Source: Mycolicibacterium litorale (GTDB taxonomy: Bacteria; Actinomycetota; Actinomycetes; Mycobacteriales; Mycobacteriaceae). From it: DNA of 64,000 bases. Position numbers and translations under genes: made by a program. Positions 22,445-29,869 of this stretch are shown here, piece by piece. A model generated the notes under the pieces. That model was not told where the DNA came from. It saw nothing but the letters and a program-made list of their open reading frames with translations, and ran no database searches. The first letter of the stretch is position 1, and each line of letters opens with the position of its first letter. Location of the stretch: contig NZ_AP022586.1 of NCBI RefSeq assembly GCF_010731695.1, positions 4,650,001-4,714,000 of the forward strand. The letters are read 5' to 3'.

Positions 22445-24285
22445 GACTGGGCGGACGGCTGCAGCTCCGCTTCGCTGCCGCTGGGCTCGCTGTTGTTGAT
22501 GCGACCGCCACCCCAGGTGATCCCGGCGACCATCGCCAGCGTGCAGCCCAGCACCACCAGGCACCCGATCAGCCACAGCGATTGCGGGATGTCGGGGCTG
22601 CGCTCCCGCTGCAGGATGGTGATCTCGGAAACGAACGGACGGGTGAACTGGGGTTCGGCGGGCACCTCCTGGGCGCCGATTCCGGGATCGCCGGCCAGGA
22701 AGATCGGCACGGCCGTGAAAGTGTCGCCGTCATGCACCCGCAGCAGCGTCTTCCACGTACCGGACACCGGCATCGGTTGGGTGGAGACGTAGTGCCCCGG
22801 ACCGACCTTCTCGAGGTGGTCGACGAACTGGCCGCGTTCGTTGGCCAGACCGCCCTGCCAGCCCAGCACGGACACCCAGTTCGGATCGTCGCTCACCACG
22901 TCCGGCGGGTTGAAGCGGACGTCTGCGGTCACGAAGCGCTGACCGTCGACGGAGGGGGCTTCGGTCAACGTGAAAGCGGCCGTGGCCGTCTCGGGCACGT
23001 TGTACCGCAGCCCGTTGGCCGCGGCACCGCCGATCGCCAGCACGGTCAGCGCCACGAGTCCCACGCTGATCGCGCGCCGCGGCAGGCGCTGCCCGGTCAG
23101 CACCATGCCGACCATCGCGCCGCAGGCACCGGTCAGGACGGCCACCGGCACCGACATCGCCAGGGCCTCGGGCCAGATGCTCGTCGGCCACGGGTAGTGG
23201 TAGACCGCGTTGATCCACAGCGACTCCAGCCACAGGCCGACCGTGCCGATGGCCAGCCCGGCGACGAGGCCGAACAGGACCGGTCGCTTGATCAGCGGGG
23301 TCAGTGCGAGGAGTTCGACGAGGACCGCCGCCCCGAGGTAGAGGGCGAACCAGTTGATCGGTGCCGCGAGCACGGGCCCGACAATCAGCGCCACCAGACC
23401 GCGCAACCCGATCGCCAGCAGCGCGGCGATGACCGCACCGCCGCGGCCCATGAACATGCGGGCGCCCACGAGGGCGAGCGCGGCAGCCGCCCCGATCAGC
23501 ATGGGCTGGAACACCTGCCGGAACTGCGGGACGCCGAAGTCGAACTCGATCTGGTAGACCGACGCGCCGATCAGCACACCCGCGAACGCGAGGTACTGCA
23601 CGAACTTCAGCCCGATACCGTCCGGCGCCGCGTCGGCGGGCCGGTCCTTGCGGCCTTCGTGCTCCAGGTACAGCGCCGCCAGCGTGGAGAAGCCGGCGCC
23701 GCCGATCATCATCAGGTGGGTGGGGCCCCACAGGGTGACGTCCTGGCCGAAGATGCGGTGCCAGATGTCGTCGAGCGGGAAGCCCATCAGTGCGTAGAGG
23801 CCGCAGCCGGCCATCACGAGGCCCCCGACCGGCGCATGCCAGTGGTCGGTGATCCGAACCGCCGCCGGTCCCGGCTTGTCGAAGGGCAGCACGACCGCCG
23901 TGCAGCCCGCGACGAAGATGCCGAAGAGGCCGATGAGGATGAAGTAGTGGGCGGGGTTCGCCAGCGCGCCGTCGTCACGTCCGTTACCGATGTGCAGGCT
24001 GACGTCCCAGATGAACCCGAAGAGCGCGCAGATGATCGAGGCGATGAACATCGCGATCGGCAGCGCCACCCAGGGCGGCCGTTTGAACCGGCGACCGGAC
24101 CAGTCGGCGAGCTTCGTCAGCCAGCTGATCTTGTGGTTCCGGTGCAGGTAGCCGATCCACAGCAGGATCGCCGTGATGACGGCGGCGGCTGCGGAGAGCC
24201 CGATGATCTCGTTGAGCGCGGCGCCACCGCCCTCGCTGCCCTGCGCGAGAAGCGATACGCCGGAAACCTCGCCGAAGAACTCCAC
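22441..24285 (-). CDS. Large polytopic membrane protein with extracytoplasmic YtkA/FixH-like domain
   Basis: About 614 residues from GTG 24285 (GGGAG upstream; GTG 24291 also possible). Around twelve transmembrane helices carry His-rich positions: TDHWHAPVGG, DDIWHRIFG, GPTHLMMIGG. After the membrane part, a domain of about 110 residues lies outside (about 430-550), with DVRFNPPDV, LEKVGPGHYVSTQPMPVSGTW and KTLLRVHDG, reminiscent of YtkA/FixH-like beta-sandwiches seen in copper and cytochrome oxidase maturation. A final helix anchors the tail. It leads a four-gene coupled operon. Copper or redox-related work is a hypothesis only. Confidence 0.75.
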   Translation of the reverse strand: MEFFGEVSGVSLLAQGSEGGGAALNEIIGLSAAAAVITAILLWIGYLHRNHKISWLTKLADWSGRRFKRPPWVALPIAMFIASIICALFGFIWDVSLHIGNGRDDGALANPAHYFILIGLFGIFVAGCTAVVLPFDKPGPAAVRITDHWHAPVGGLVMAGCGLYALMGFPLDDIWHRIFGQDVTLWGPTHLMMIGGAGFSTLAALYLEHEGRKDRPADAAPDGIGLKFVQYLAFAGVLIGASVYQIEFDFGVPQFRQVFQPMLIGAAAALALVGARMFMGRGGAVIAALLAIGLRGLVALIVGPVLAAPINWFALYLGAAVLVELLALTPLIKRPVLFGLVAGLAIGTVGLWLESLWINAVYHYPWPTSIWPEALAMSVPVAVLTGACGAMVGMVLTGQRLPRRAISVGLVALTVLAIGGAAANGLRYNVPETATAAFTLTEAPSVDGQRFVTADVRFNPPDVVSDDPNWVSVLGWQGGLANERGQFVDHLEKVGPGHYVSTQPMPVSGTWKTLLRVHDGDTFTAVPIFLAGDPGIGAQEVPAEPQFTRPFVSEITILQRERSPDIPQSLWLIGCLVVLGCTLAMVAGITWGGGRINNSEPSGSEAELQPSAQS

Positions 24286-24464
24286 TGTCACTCCCGGGTT
24301 TGGACGGACCGAAAACTTACCGCTCAGTAATGTTGCCAGACTACCCAAGGTGAAACCAGGGGTACCGGGTACTTTTCTCCAACGGTTCGATCACCGGTCG
24401 GGCGGCACGACAAGATCACGCGGGTGAGGTACCCCACCGCGCCGTCGCTCAACCCTGGGCGCCG

Positions 24465-25643
24465 CTACGGCGTCAGCACCACCTTGACCATGCCGTCCTG
24501 CTTCTTCTGGAAGGTCTCGTACGCGCCCGGCGCATCGGCCAGGGGCAGCCGGTGGGTGGCGAAGTTTTCCACACCGAGCGGGTCCTCGGCGGTCAGCAGG
24601 GGCATGATGTCGGGCACCCAGCGCTTGACGTTGGCCTGGCCCATCCGCAGCGTGACCTGCTTGTCGAACAGCGTCATCATGTTGATCGGATCCGCGGCGC
24701 CGCCGTACACCCCGGACAGCGAGATGGTCCCGCCGCGGCGGACCAGCGAGATCGCGGAGTTCAGCGCGGCCAGCCGGTCGATGCCGGCGTTCTTCATCAC
24801 GACGCGCCCGATGGCCGAGGGCAGGAAACCCGCCGCGGTGTGCGCGGCCTCGGCGACCGGTGACCCGTGCGCCTCCATCCCGACGGCGTCGATCACCGAA
24901 TCGGCGCCGCGGCCCTGGGTGAGATCGGCGACGACGGCGTCGACGTCCTGGTTGCGCAGGTCGATGACCTCGGCGCAGTAGGGGCGGGCGCGGTCGAGGC
25001 GTTCGTCGACCAGGTCCACACCGACGACCCGGCACTTGTTGTGGTGAGCGGCGATCCGGCAGGCCATCGACCCGATCGGTCCCAGGCCGAGCACCACGAG
25101 CGTGCCGCCGTCGGGGATCCCGGCATACTCGACGGCCTGCCAGGCGGTGGGCAGTACGTCGGAGAGGTAGACGTAGCGCTCGTCGGGCCCGTCGTCGGGA
25201 ACCTTGATGTGGGTGTACTGAGCCTGCGGCACCCGCAGGTACTCGGCCTGCCCGCCGGCCACCTCGCCGTAGAGCGTCGAGTAGCCGAACAGCGCGGCGC
25301 CCGTGCCCTGATCGCGGTTCTGGGTGGTCTCGCACTGGCTCTGCAGCCCGTGGTCGCACATGAAGCAGCTGCCGCAGGAGATGTTGAACGGGATCACCAC
25401 CCGGTCGCCGACCTTCAGGTCACCGGTCTGCGCGCCGACGTCCTCCACCACCCCCATCGCCTCGTGGCCGATGATGTCGCCGGGGTTCATGAATGCGGTC
25501 AGCACTTCGTACAGGTGCAGGTCCGACCCGCAGATGTTGGTGCTGGTGACCCGGACGATCGCATCCGTCGGCTCCTTGATCACCGGGTCGGGCACGGTGT
25601 CCACGGAGACCTTCCGACGTCCCTGCCAGGTGACTGCGCGCAT
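24465..25643 (-). CDS. Zinc-dependent alcohol/formaldehyde dehydrogenase family protein
   Basis: A protein of 392 residues. Catalytic zinc residues lie in STNICGSDLHLY (Cys) and GHEAMG (His-Glu). Structural zinc Cys: SCGSCFMCDHGLQSQC. NAD(P)-binding glycine motif: LVVLGLGPIGSMACRIA, followed by VVGVDLVDERL. The length and the extra segment around FGYSTLYGEVAGGQAEYLRVP match the glutathione-independent formaldehyde dehydrogenase-like branch. It oxidises an alcohol or aldehyde with NAD(P). The ATG at 25643 has a strong AAGGAG site 7 nt upstream. Substrate unknown. Confidence 0.9.
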   Translation of the reverse strand: MRAVTWQGRRKVSVDTVPDPVIKEPTDAIVRVTSTNICGSDLHLYEVLTAFMNPGDIIGHEAMGVVEDVGAQTGDLKVGDRVVIPFNISCGSCFMCDHGLQSQCETTQNRDQGTGAALFGYSTLYGEVAGGQAEYLRVPQAQYTHIKVPDDGPDERYVYLSDVLPTAWQAVEYAGIPDGGTLVVLGLGPIGSMACRIAAHHNKCRVVGVDLVDERLDRARPYCAEVIDLRNQDVDAVVADLTQGRGADSVIDAVGMEAHGSPVAEAAHTAAGFLPSAIGRVVMKNAGIDRLAALNSAISLVRRGGTISLSGVYGGAADPINMMTLFDKQVTLRMGQANVKRWVPDIMPLLTAEDPLGVENFATHRLPLADAPGAYETFQKKQDGMVKVVLTP

Positions 25644-25709
25644 GCGTGCTCCTTCGACTCGGTGTCCGATCAGCGTGCCCGCACAGATGGGGGTCAAACC
25701 CGGTGTCGG

Positions 25710-26537
25710 TCAGACGCCGCGTTCGCTCCACTGGGTGACGGGCCGCTCGCGCTTGGCTCCGTCGACGATCACGTCGACGCGTTCGTCGAAGAAGCAGACG
25801 TGGTCACGCACCGGTTCGCCGTCGTGCAGGGGTGCGCGGTAGGTCCACGCGATGTCGCGCGGACCGCCGGGTACCGAGAAATACGAGGCACGGCCCTTGT
25901 ACGCGCAGTACGTCACGGTGTCGCTGGGCTCGAGGTCCGCGACGTCGGCGGCCGGCAGATAGCAGCGCATCGGCAGGTTCGTCTCGAACAACAGCAGCGG
26001 CCGTGACGATTCCGCGAGCAGCCTGCCCTCGTGCTCGACCCGCACGTGGCGGTCGCTGCGCAGCACGTCGATGCGGTGGAACGGATCACGGGGGTGGCTG
26101 ACCACCGGTTCGTTCTCCTCGTGCCACCCGAACGCCGCGAAGTCCAGCACCGCGTAGTCGGCGAGGTCGGGATCGGCCGGCCGGAACGCCGCGGCGGCGC
26201 CGGTCTCCTCGCCGGCCACCACGTCGAACTCGGTCCCGTCGCAGGAGTGGGTGGTGAACGGCACGGTGGGATCGAGGGTGCGCCGGGTGCCGTCGGGCGG
26301 CGGCGGGGCGTTCTCCTCGGAGCCGGACTCCGCGCCGGCCGGGACGAGCTGGCCGGTGAGCGCATCGAGCGGCACGGCGTAGGTCGGCACGATGCGTCGC
26401 GGCTCCCAGACCAGCAGGGCGCGGTCGGTCTCGGCGACCGGTTCGCCCGCGAGCGTGACGCGGATCCGTTTGGCCGTCGGCTCGTACCGCAACGCGTCGA
26501 AGTGGGCGGCCAGGACGCCGCTCATCTGCTGGGCCAT
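25710..26537 (-). CDS. Tandem DUF427 protein
   Basis: A protein of 275 residues made of two copies of the DUF427 fold. The second copy (about 155-250) is clear: VRVEHEGRLLAESSRPLLLFETNLPMRCYLP, then YCAYKGRASYFSVP and WTYRAPL. The first (about 18-130) is more diverged (RIRVTLAGEPVAETDRALLVWE). A single-domain relative is encoded at 41105-41476. DUF427 proteins are common in actinobacteria and have no assigned reaction. A GGGAGG site precedes the ATG. It lies 12 nt downstream of the acyl-CoA dehydrogenase gene, so may be cotranscribed with it. Confidence 0.85.
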   Translation of the reverse strand: MAQQMSGVLAAHFDALRYEPTAKRIRVTLAGEPVAETDRALLVWEPRRIVPTYAVPLDALTGQLVPAGAESGSEENAPPPPDGTRRTLDPTVPFTTHSCDGTEFDVVAGEETGAAAAFRPADPDLADYAVLDFAAFGWHEENEPVVSHPRDPFHRIDVLRSDRHVRVEHEGRLLAESSRPLLLFETNLPMRCYLPAADVADLEPSDTVTYCAYKGRASYFSVPGGPRDIAWTYRAPLHDGEPVRDHVCFFDERVDVIVDGAKRERPVTQWSERGV

Positions 26538-26549
26538 CCGGCCTCCCAG

Positions 26550-27932
26550 TCACTTACGCGGTGGCTGAAGCACTTTCATGGCCAACCGCATGACGGATTC
26601 GGGCACCCGGTCCTTGGCCGACAGCGCCCTGTCGGCGGCACGGCCGCGCAGCGGGGTGCCGCGCCCGAAGTACCGGTTGAGCGGCCCGCCGGAGGGTTCG
26701 AGGTCGACGTGCAGTGGCGGGGCGCCGTCGGCGGCCCCCAGTGCGCGGGAGATGACCATGCGCTGGATCTCGCTGGTGCCCTCGAAGATCGTGTACAGCT
26801 TGGCGTCGCGGTACCACTTCTCGACCGGGTGGTCCTTGATGTAGCCCCATCCACCCATGGTCTGGATGGCCCGTTCGGTCGCCTTGACCGCGACCTCGCT
26901 GGCCGCCAGTTTCGACATCGATCCCTCGCCCCGGTCGAACGGCACTCCGGTGGCCGCCATCCACGAGGCCCGCCACGTCAGCAGGCGCGCGGCGTCGATC
27001 TGGGTGGCCAGGTCGGCGATGGGGAACGAGATGCCCTGGTTGTCGATGATCGGTGCGCCGAACGCCTCGCGGCGGTTGGCGTACTCGGTCATGTACTCCA
27101 GCGCGGCGCGGGCGATCCCGAGCGCCTGGGCCGCGACCATGGGCCGGGTCTGCTCGAAGGTGCCCAGCGCGGCCGACCCCGAGCGACGGGCGCCCTCGAC
27201 CGCTTCGCGCGCCTTGGCGAGTTTGTGTTCGAGCTTCTCCTCGCCGCCGAGCAGGTGGTCGCCGGGGACGCGGACGCCGTCGAACTTCAGCTCGGCGGTG
27301 TGTGACGCGCGGCAGCCCATCTTGTCGAGTTTGCGCACGAGCTCCAGACCCGGCGTGCCGCCGGGAACGATGAACAGCGCCTGCCCTTTGTGGCCGAGTT
27401 CCTGGTCGACGACGGCGTTGACGACGTGGACGTGGGCGATACCGCCGTTGCCGATCCACATCTTGTGGCCGTCGATCACCCAGTCGTCGCCGTCGCGGCG
27501 GGCCGTGGTGCGCAGATTGCGCACATCGCTGCCGCCCTCGGGTTCGGAGATCGCCAGTGCGGCGAGTTTGAGGTCACCCGGGGTGCCGAAGCACTCGGGC
27601 GCCCACTGCAGCATCTGTTCGGGGGAGGCGGCCTGTCCGATCGCCGACAGGGCGAGTGCGGGCATGACGATCGCCAGGCCGATGCCGGCGCACCCCCAGA
27701 ACAACTCCTCCATGAACATCGGCAGCGACAGCCCGGTGGGGTCACCGATCAGGTCGCGGTAGAACAGCGGACTGTAGAAACCCCGGCTAGCCGCTTCTTC
27801 GAGGATCGGCCACGGGAACTCCTGGCGCTGGTCGTACTCCAGCGCCACCGGGCGGATGCACTGCTCGGCGAACTCGTGGGTGCGACGCGCCAGATCGTGC
27901 TGGGCGATGGTGGGGGTGAGGTCGAAGCTCAC
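26550..27932 (-). CDS. Acyl-CoA dehydrogenase (FadE family)
   Basis: A protein of 460 residues from GTG 27932. The flavin/substrate loops are LAALAISEPEGGSD and VIDGHKMWIGNGGIAHVHVV; the FAD dimer region is RREAFGAPIIDNQGISFPIADLA; and the C-terminal YTIFEGTSEIQRMVIS has the Glu before GTS that serves as catalytic base in medium-chain type enzymes. A tail of about 65 residues (PLHVDLEPSGGPLNRYFGRGT on) goes beyond the usual family end. It performs FAD-dependent alpha,beta-dehydrogenation of an acyl-CoA. Substrate unknown. Confidence 0.92.
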   Translation of the reverse strand: MSFDLTPTIAQHDLARRTHEFAEQCIRPVALEYDQRQEFPWPILEEAASRGFYSPLFYRDLIGDPTGLSLPMFMEELFWGCAGIGLAIVMPALALSAIGQAASPEQMLQWAPECFGTPGDLKLAALAISEPEGGSDVRNLRTTARRDGDDWVIDGHKMWIGNGGIAHVHVVNAVVDQELGHKGQALFIVPGGTPGLELVRKLDKMGCRASHTAELKFDGVRVPGDHLLGGEEKLEHKLAKAREAVEGARRSGSAALGTFEQTRPMVAAQALGIARAALEYMTEYANRREAFGAPIIDNQGISFPIADLATQIDAARLLTWRASWMAATGVPFDRGEGSMSKLAASEVAVKATERAIQTMGGWGYIKDHPVEKWYRDAKLYTIFEGTSEIQRMVISRALGAADGAPPLHVDLEPSGGPLNRYFGRGTPLRGRAADRALSAKDRVPESVMRLAMKVLQPPRK

Positions 27933-27992
27933 GAGCGGTCGGATAACCGGTCGTGCCCGAGGTGAAACCACCGGTTTGCCGGAAATACGAAA

Positions 27993-28023
27993 CGAGGGGC
28001 ACCCGGTGTGTGGGTGCCCCTCG
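27993..28023 (-). terminator. Intrinsic-type terminator after small secreted protein gene A
   Basis: A 12-bp perfect inverted repeat (CGAGGGGCACCC / GGGTGCCCCTCG, 7-nt loop) lies 14 nt beyond the stop at 28038, followed on the minus strand by TTTC. The same GGGGC-type hairpin follows the two paralogous genes. Confidence 0.75.
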
Positions 28024-28037
28024 CTCGTGGCCTGGTG

Positions 28038-28286
28038 TCAGCGGACGGTGACGTAGACGACGCGGTCGTCGTTGTCGTAGCGGACCGAGACGATGCTGGA
28101 CTGGTCGAGCGGCTTCACCATGCCCTGGTGCTGGACCCGCACGGCGTACCCGCGGTCGTCCAGGGAGCTGATGGCGTCCTGGGCGTTGCCGGGTCCGGCC
28201 GGGGCTGCCTGCGCGGGGGTGGCCAGTCCGAGGAAGGCGGTGGCCAGTCCGCCGGCGACGATGGTGGCGAATCCGAACTTGTTCAT
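28038..28286 (-). CDS. Small secreted protein, paralog A
   Basis: A protein of 82 residues: signal peptide of about 27 residues (MNKFGFATIVAGGLATAFLG, cleavage after AQA) and a mature domain of about 55 residues with NAQDAISSLDDRGYAVRVQHQ, then IVSVRYDNDDRVVYVTVR. The fold appears to be one helix followed by two or three strands. There are no Cys. Two near-identical paralogs lie at 39204 and 40216. Function is unknown; the domain shape recalls PepSY-like inhibitory modules, but this is weak. It has its own promoter region (28397-28452) and terminator. Confidence 0.85.
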   Translation of the reverse strand: MNKFGFATIVAGGLATAFLGLATPAQAAPAGPGNAQDAISSLDDRGYAVRVQHQGMVKPLDQSSIVSVRYDNDDRVVYVTVR

Positions 28287-28396
28287 ATCCCTGCTTCTTT
28301 CTATCCCTCTGTGGTGTGTACGAGCCGTGGCCGTCGTCGCGGTTCGAACGTTTTCTTCGACTGGACCGGAGGATGTCCGTTCCTGTCTGAACTGGT

Positions 28397-28452
28397 AAAC
28401 CTGCTGGTCATCGTTTTAATTCCACTGGCAGTAATTGCTTGACAGTTGGCAG
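28397..28452 (-). promoter_or_regulatory. Conserved promoter element of paralog A (21-bp CTGCCA repeat plus GGAAT-N18-GTTT)
   Basis: On the minus strand, two CTGCCA copies start 21 bp apart (28452-28447 and 28431-28426), with CAAT between them, followed by GGAAT (28423-28419), 18 nt, then GTTT (28400-28397). The same order and spacing occur before both paralogs. GGAA-N16-20-GTT is the pattern of mycobacterial ECF sigma (SigE/SigH type) promoters. Confidence 0.6.
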
Positions 28453-28551
28453 GATCTGGCGGTTGCACCGGATAACGCAGCTTCGTCTGGCGGACATTTC
28501 GTGATCTGCACGGGCAAACTTCGGCCAGCCGGGCATTCGCGGCCACTGCGT

Positions 28552-28567
28552 TCGAACGTATGATCGA
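28552..28567 (+). promoter_or_regulatory. SOS (LexA)-type box
   Basis: TCGAAC-GTAT-GATCGA differs at one position from TCGAAC-N4-GTTCGA and ends 3 nt before the GTG of the following gene (28571). Confidence 0.5.
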
Positions 28568-28570
28568 ACA

Positions 28571-28885
28571 GTGGGCGACATGCAGTCGATCGGCTACAAC
28601 GGGCAGCCGGTGCCGCCGGCGTTCCGTCGGGTCGATCCGCCGGTGGCGGTGCTCGTCGACCTCGCGGCGCTGTTCCCGCGTGAGCCGCACCGGAACGGGG
28701 GATACAACCCGGCCGGACTGCAGATGCATTCCGTCGTCGAGGGCCGGCTGACGTGCTGGGGGATGTGCGAACAGGGCTACTGGTGGGGCCTGGTCACCTA
28801 CGACATCGTCTACGGCGCGCAACGCAGAGCGGTCACCCACTGGGTGCCCGCCTGGTTGCTCAAGCGGCAGACGGATCCCCGCTGA
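28571..28885 (+). CDS. Hypothetical protein, possibly SOS-controlled
   Basis: A protein of 104 residues (or 101 from ATG 28580) that I do not recognise. It is rich in aromatic residues and Pro: NGQPVPPAFRRVDPPVAVLVDL, then LTCWGMCEQGYWWGLVTYDI and HWVPAWLLKRQ. There is no signal peptide or transmembrane helix; the two Cys sit close together (CWGMC). The compact length and Trp/Tyr content suggest a small globular domain, perhaps SH3- or barrel-like. A LexA-type box directly upstream suggests DNA-damage control. The last 26 nt overlap the converging truncated 13E12-family gene. Confidence 0.65.
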   Translation: MGDMQSIGYNGQPVPPAFRRVDPPVAVLVDLAALFPREPHRNGGYNPAGLQMHSVVEGRLTCWGMCEQGYWWGLVTYDIVYGAQRRAVTHWVPAWLLKRQTDPR

Positions 28886-29174
28886 CCGCCTCGGCGATGC
28901 GGCGTTGCGCTTCGCCGGGCGAGATGCGCAGCCGCTGAGACAGCACCTCCGCCCACGTCCGCGCCCCGAACTGGGACGGGGTGCCCGAGGCGACGAGCCG
29001 CCCGGTCAACCGCCGTTCCACGTCCTGAACCTGCCCGCGCAGCCGGCTCAACCGGGTCAGCGCGGCCTGCGCGTCTGCGCGGCTCATCCCGGCCACCGGC
29101 AGTGCCGCGAGTCGCGCGGACAGGGCGTCGGCGGCATCCATCGCATCCATGATCTGCTCACGTGTCGAACTCAT
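28860..29174 (-). pseudogene. Truncated 13E12-family (DUF222) gene, N-terminal part only
   Basis: A product of 104 residues. MSSTREQIMDAMDAADALSARL and QRLRISPGEAQRRIAEAV match the beginning of REP13E12/DUF222 proteins, which continue for 300-400 more residues to an HNH domain. Here a stop follows at GDPSAA, and the space beyond is occupied by the opposite-strand gene, so the C-terminal part is gone. The ATG (29174) lies inside a perfect SOS box. It is best seen as a remnant, though a short DNA-damage-induced peptide might still be made. Confidence 0.68.
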
Positions 29175-29180
29175 GTTCGA
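29165..29180 (-). promoter_or_regulatory. Perfect SOS (LexA) box over a start codon
   Basis: TCGAAC-TCAT-GTTCGA exactly fits the mycobacterial LexA consensus TCGAAC-N4-GTTCGA. It contains the start codon of the truncated 13E12-family gene and lies 48 nt before the plus-strand gene at 29228. Confidence 0.75.
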
Positions 29181-29227
29181 CAAGTTAGCGCGGGGGTACG
29201 ACAAGTCGGCGCCGCTAGGGTGGCCCC

Positions 29228-29728
29228 ATGTCTCCGAGATACGCGACCGCGGACGACGTCGGGCTCGCGGAGTTGCTCGACTTCGTGCGGCCGCGGCACA
29301 AGATGGTGCTGACCACCTTCCGCGCCGACGGCTCGCTGCAGAGCTCGCCGGTGACCGGAGGGCTGGACGACCGGGGCCGCATCGTCATCGCCAGCTATCC
29401 GCAGCGCGCCAAGTCCGCGAACATCCGCAGGGCAGGCCGGGCCAGCGTCACCGTGCTCTCCGACGAATTCAACGGCCCGTACGTGCAGGTGGACGGCGAC
29501 GCCGAGGTCGTGGACCTGCCCGATGCCGTCGAGGCGCTGGTCGACTACTACCGGGCGATCGCCGGGGAGCACCCCGACTGGGCCGAGTACCGGCAGGCGA
29601 TGGTCGATCAGGGCAAGTGCCTGATCCGGCTGGTCCCGACCCGCTGGGGTCCGGTGGCGACCGGCGGTTTCCCGCCGCCGAAGGACCACGGGCGGTCCGG
29701 TGGGCAGGACACGGCCGCACCGCTGTGA
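29228..29728 (+). CDS. PPOX-class F420-dependent oxidoreductase-like protein
   Basis: A protein of 166 residues with the split-barrel pattern HKMVLTTFRADGSLQSSPVTGGLDDRGRIVIASYPQRAKSANIRRAGRASVTVLSDEF. The SxxxR-KSxNIRR segment is the cofactor phosphate-binding region of F420- or FMN-binding members. The C-terminus has IRLVPTRWGPVATGGFPP. Related mycobacterial proteins reduce quinones, biliverdin or other compounds with F420H2; the substrate here is unknown. The ATG at 29228 starts 48 nt after an SOS-type box. Confidence 0.83.
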   Translation: MSPRYATADDVGLAELLDFVRPRHKMVLTTFRADGSLQSSPVTGGLDDRGRIVIASYPQRAKSANIRRAGRASVTVLSDEFNGPYVQVDGDAEVVDLPDAVEALVDYYRAIAGEHPDWAEYRQAMVDQGKCLIRLVPTRWGPVATGGFPPPKDHGRSGGQDTAAPL

Positions 29729-29750
29729 TAGTCAGGCACGTGCGGACGCG

Positions 29751-29795
29751 TTGCGTCTCCTAGCACGTCAAACTATAGTCTGGACACATGTCCAG
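29751..29795 (+). promoter_or_regulatory. Promoter with overlapping palindromic operator for the glycosyltransferase operon
   Basis: A -35-like TTGCGT (29751-29756), 17-nt spacer and -10 TATAGT (29774-29779) run directly into CTGGACA-CA-TGTCCAG (29780-29795), a perfect 7-bp inverted repeat at the expected transcription start. The core GGACA-NN-TGTCC recurs at the start of the TetR gene at 33607. Confidence 0.65.
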
Positions 29796-29869
29796 AAGGT
29801 TCGGAGTCTCTGCGTGACACGATTCGACCAGGCCAGCGCGACGCAGCCCAGCCTCGGATTCATCTGAGT

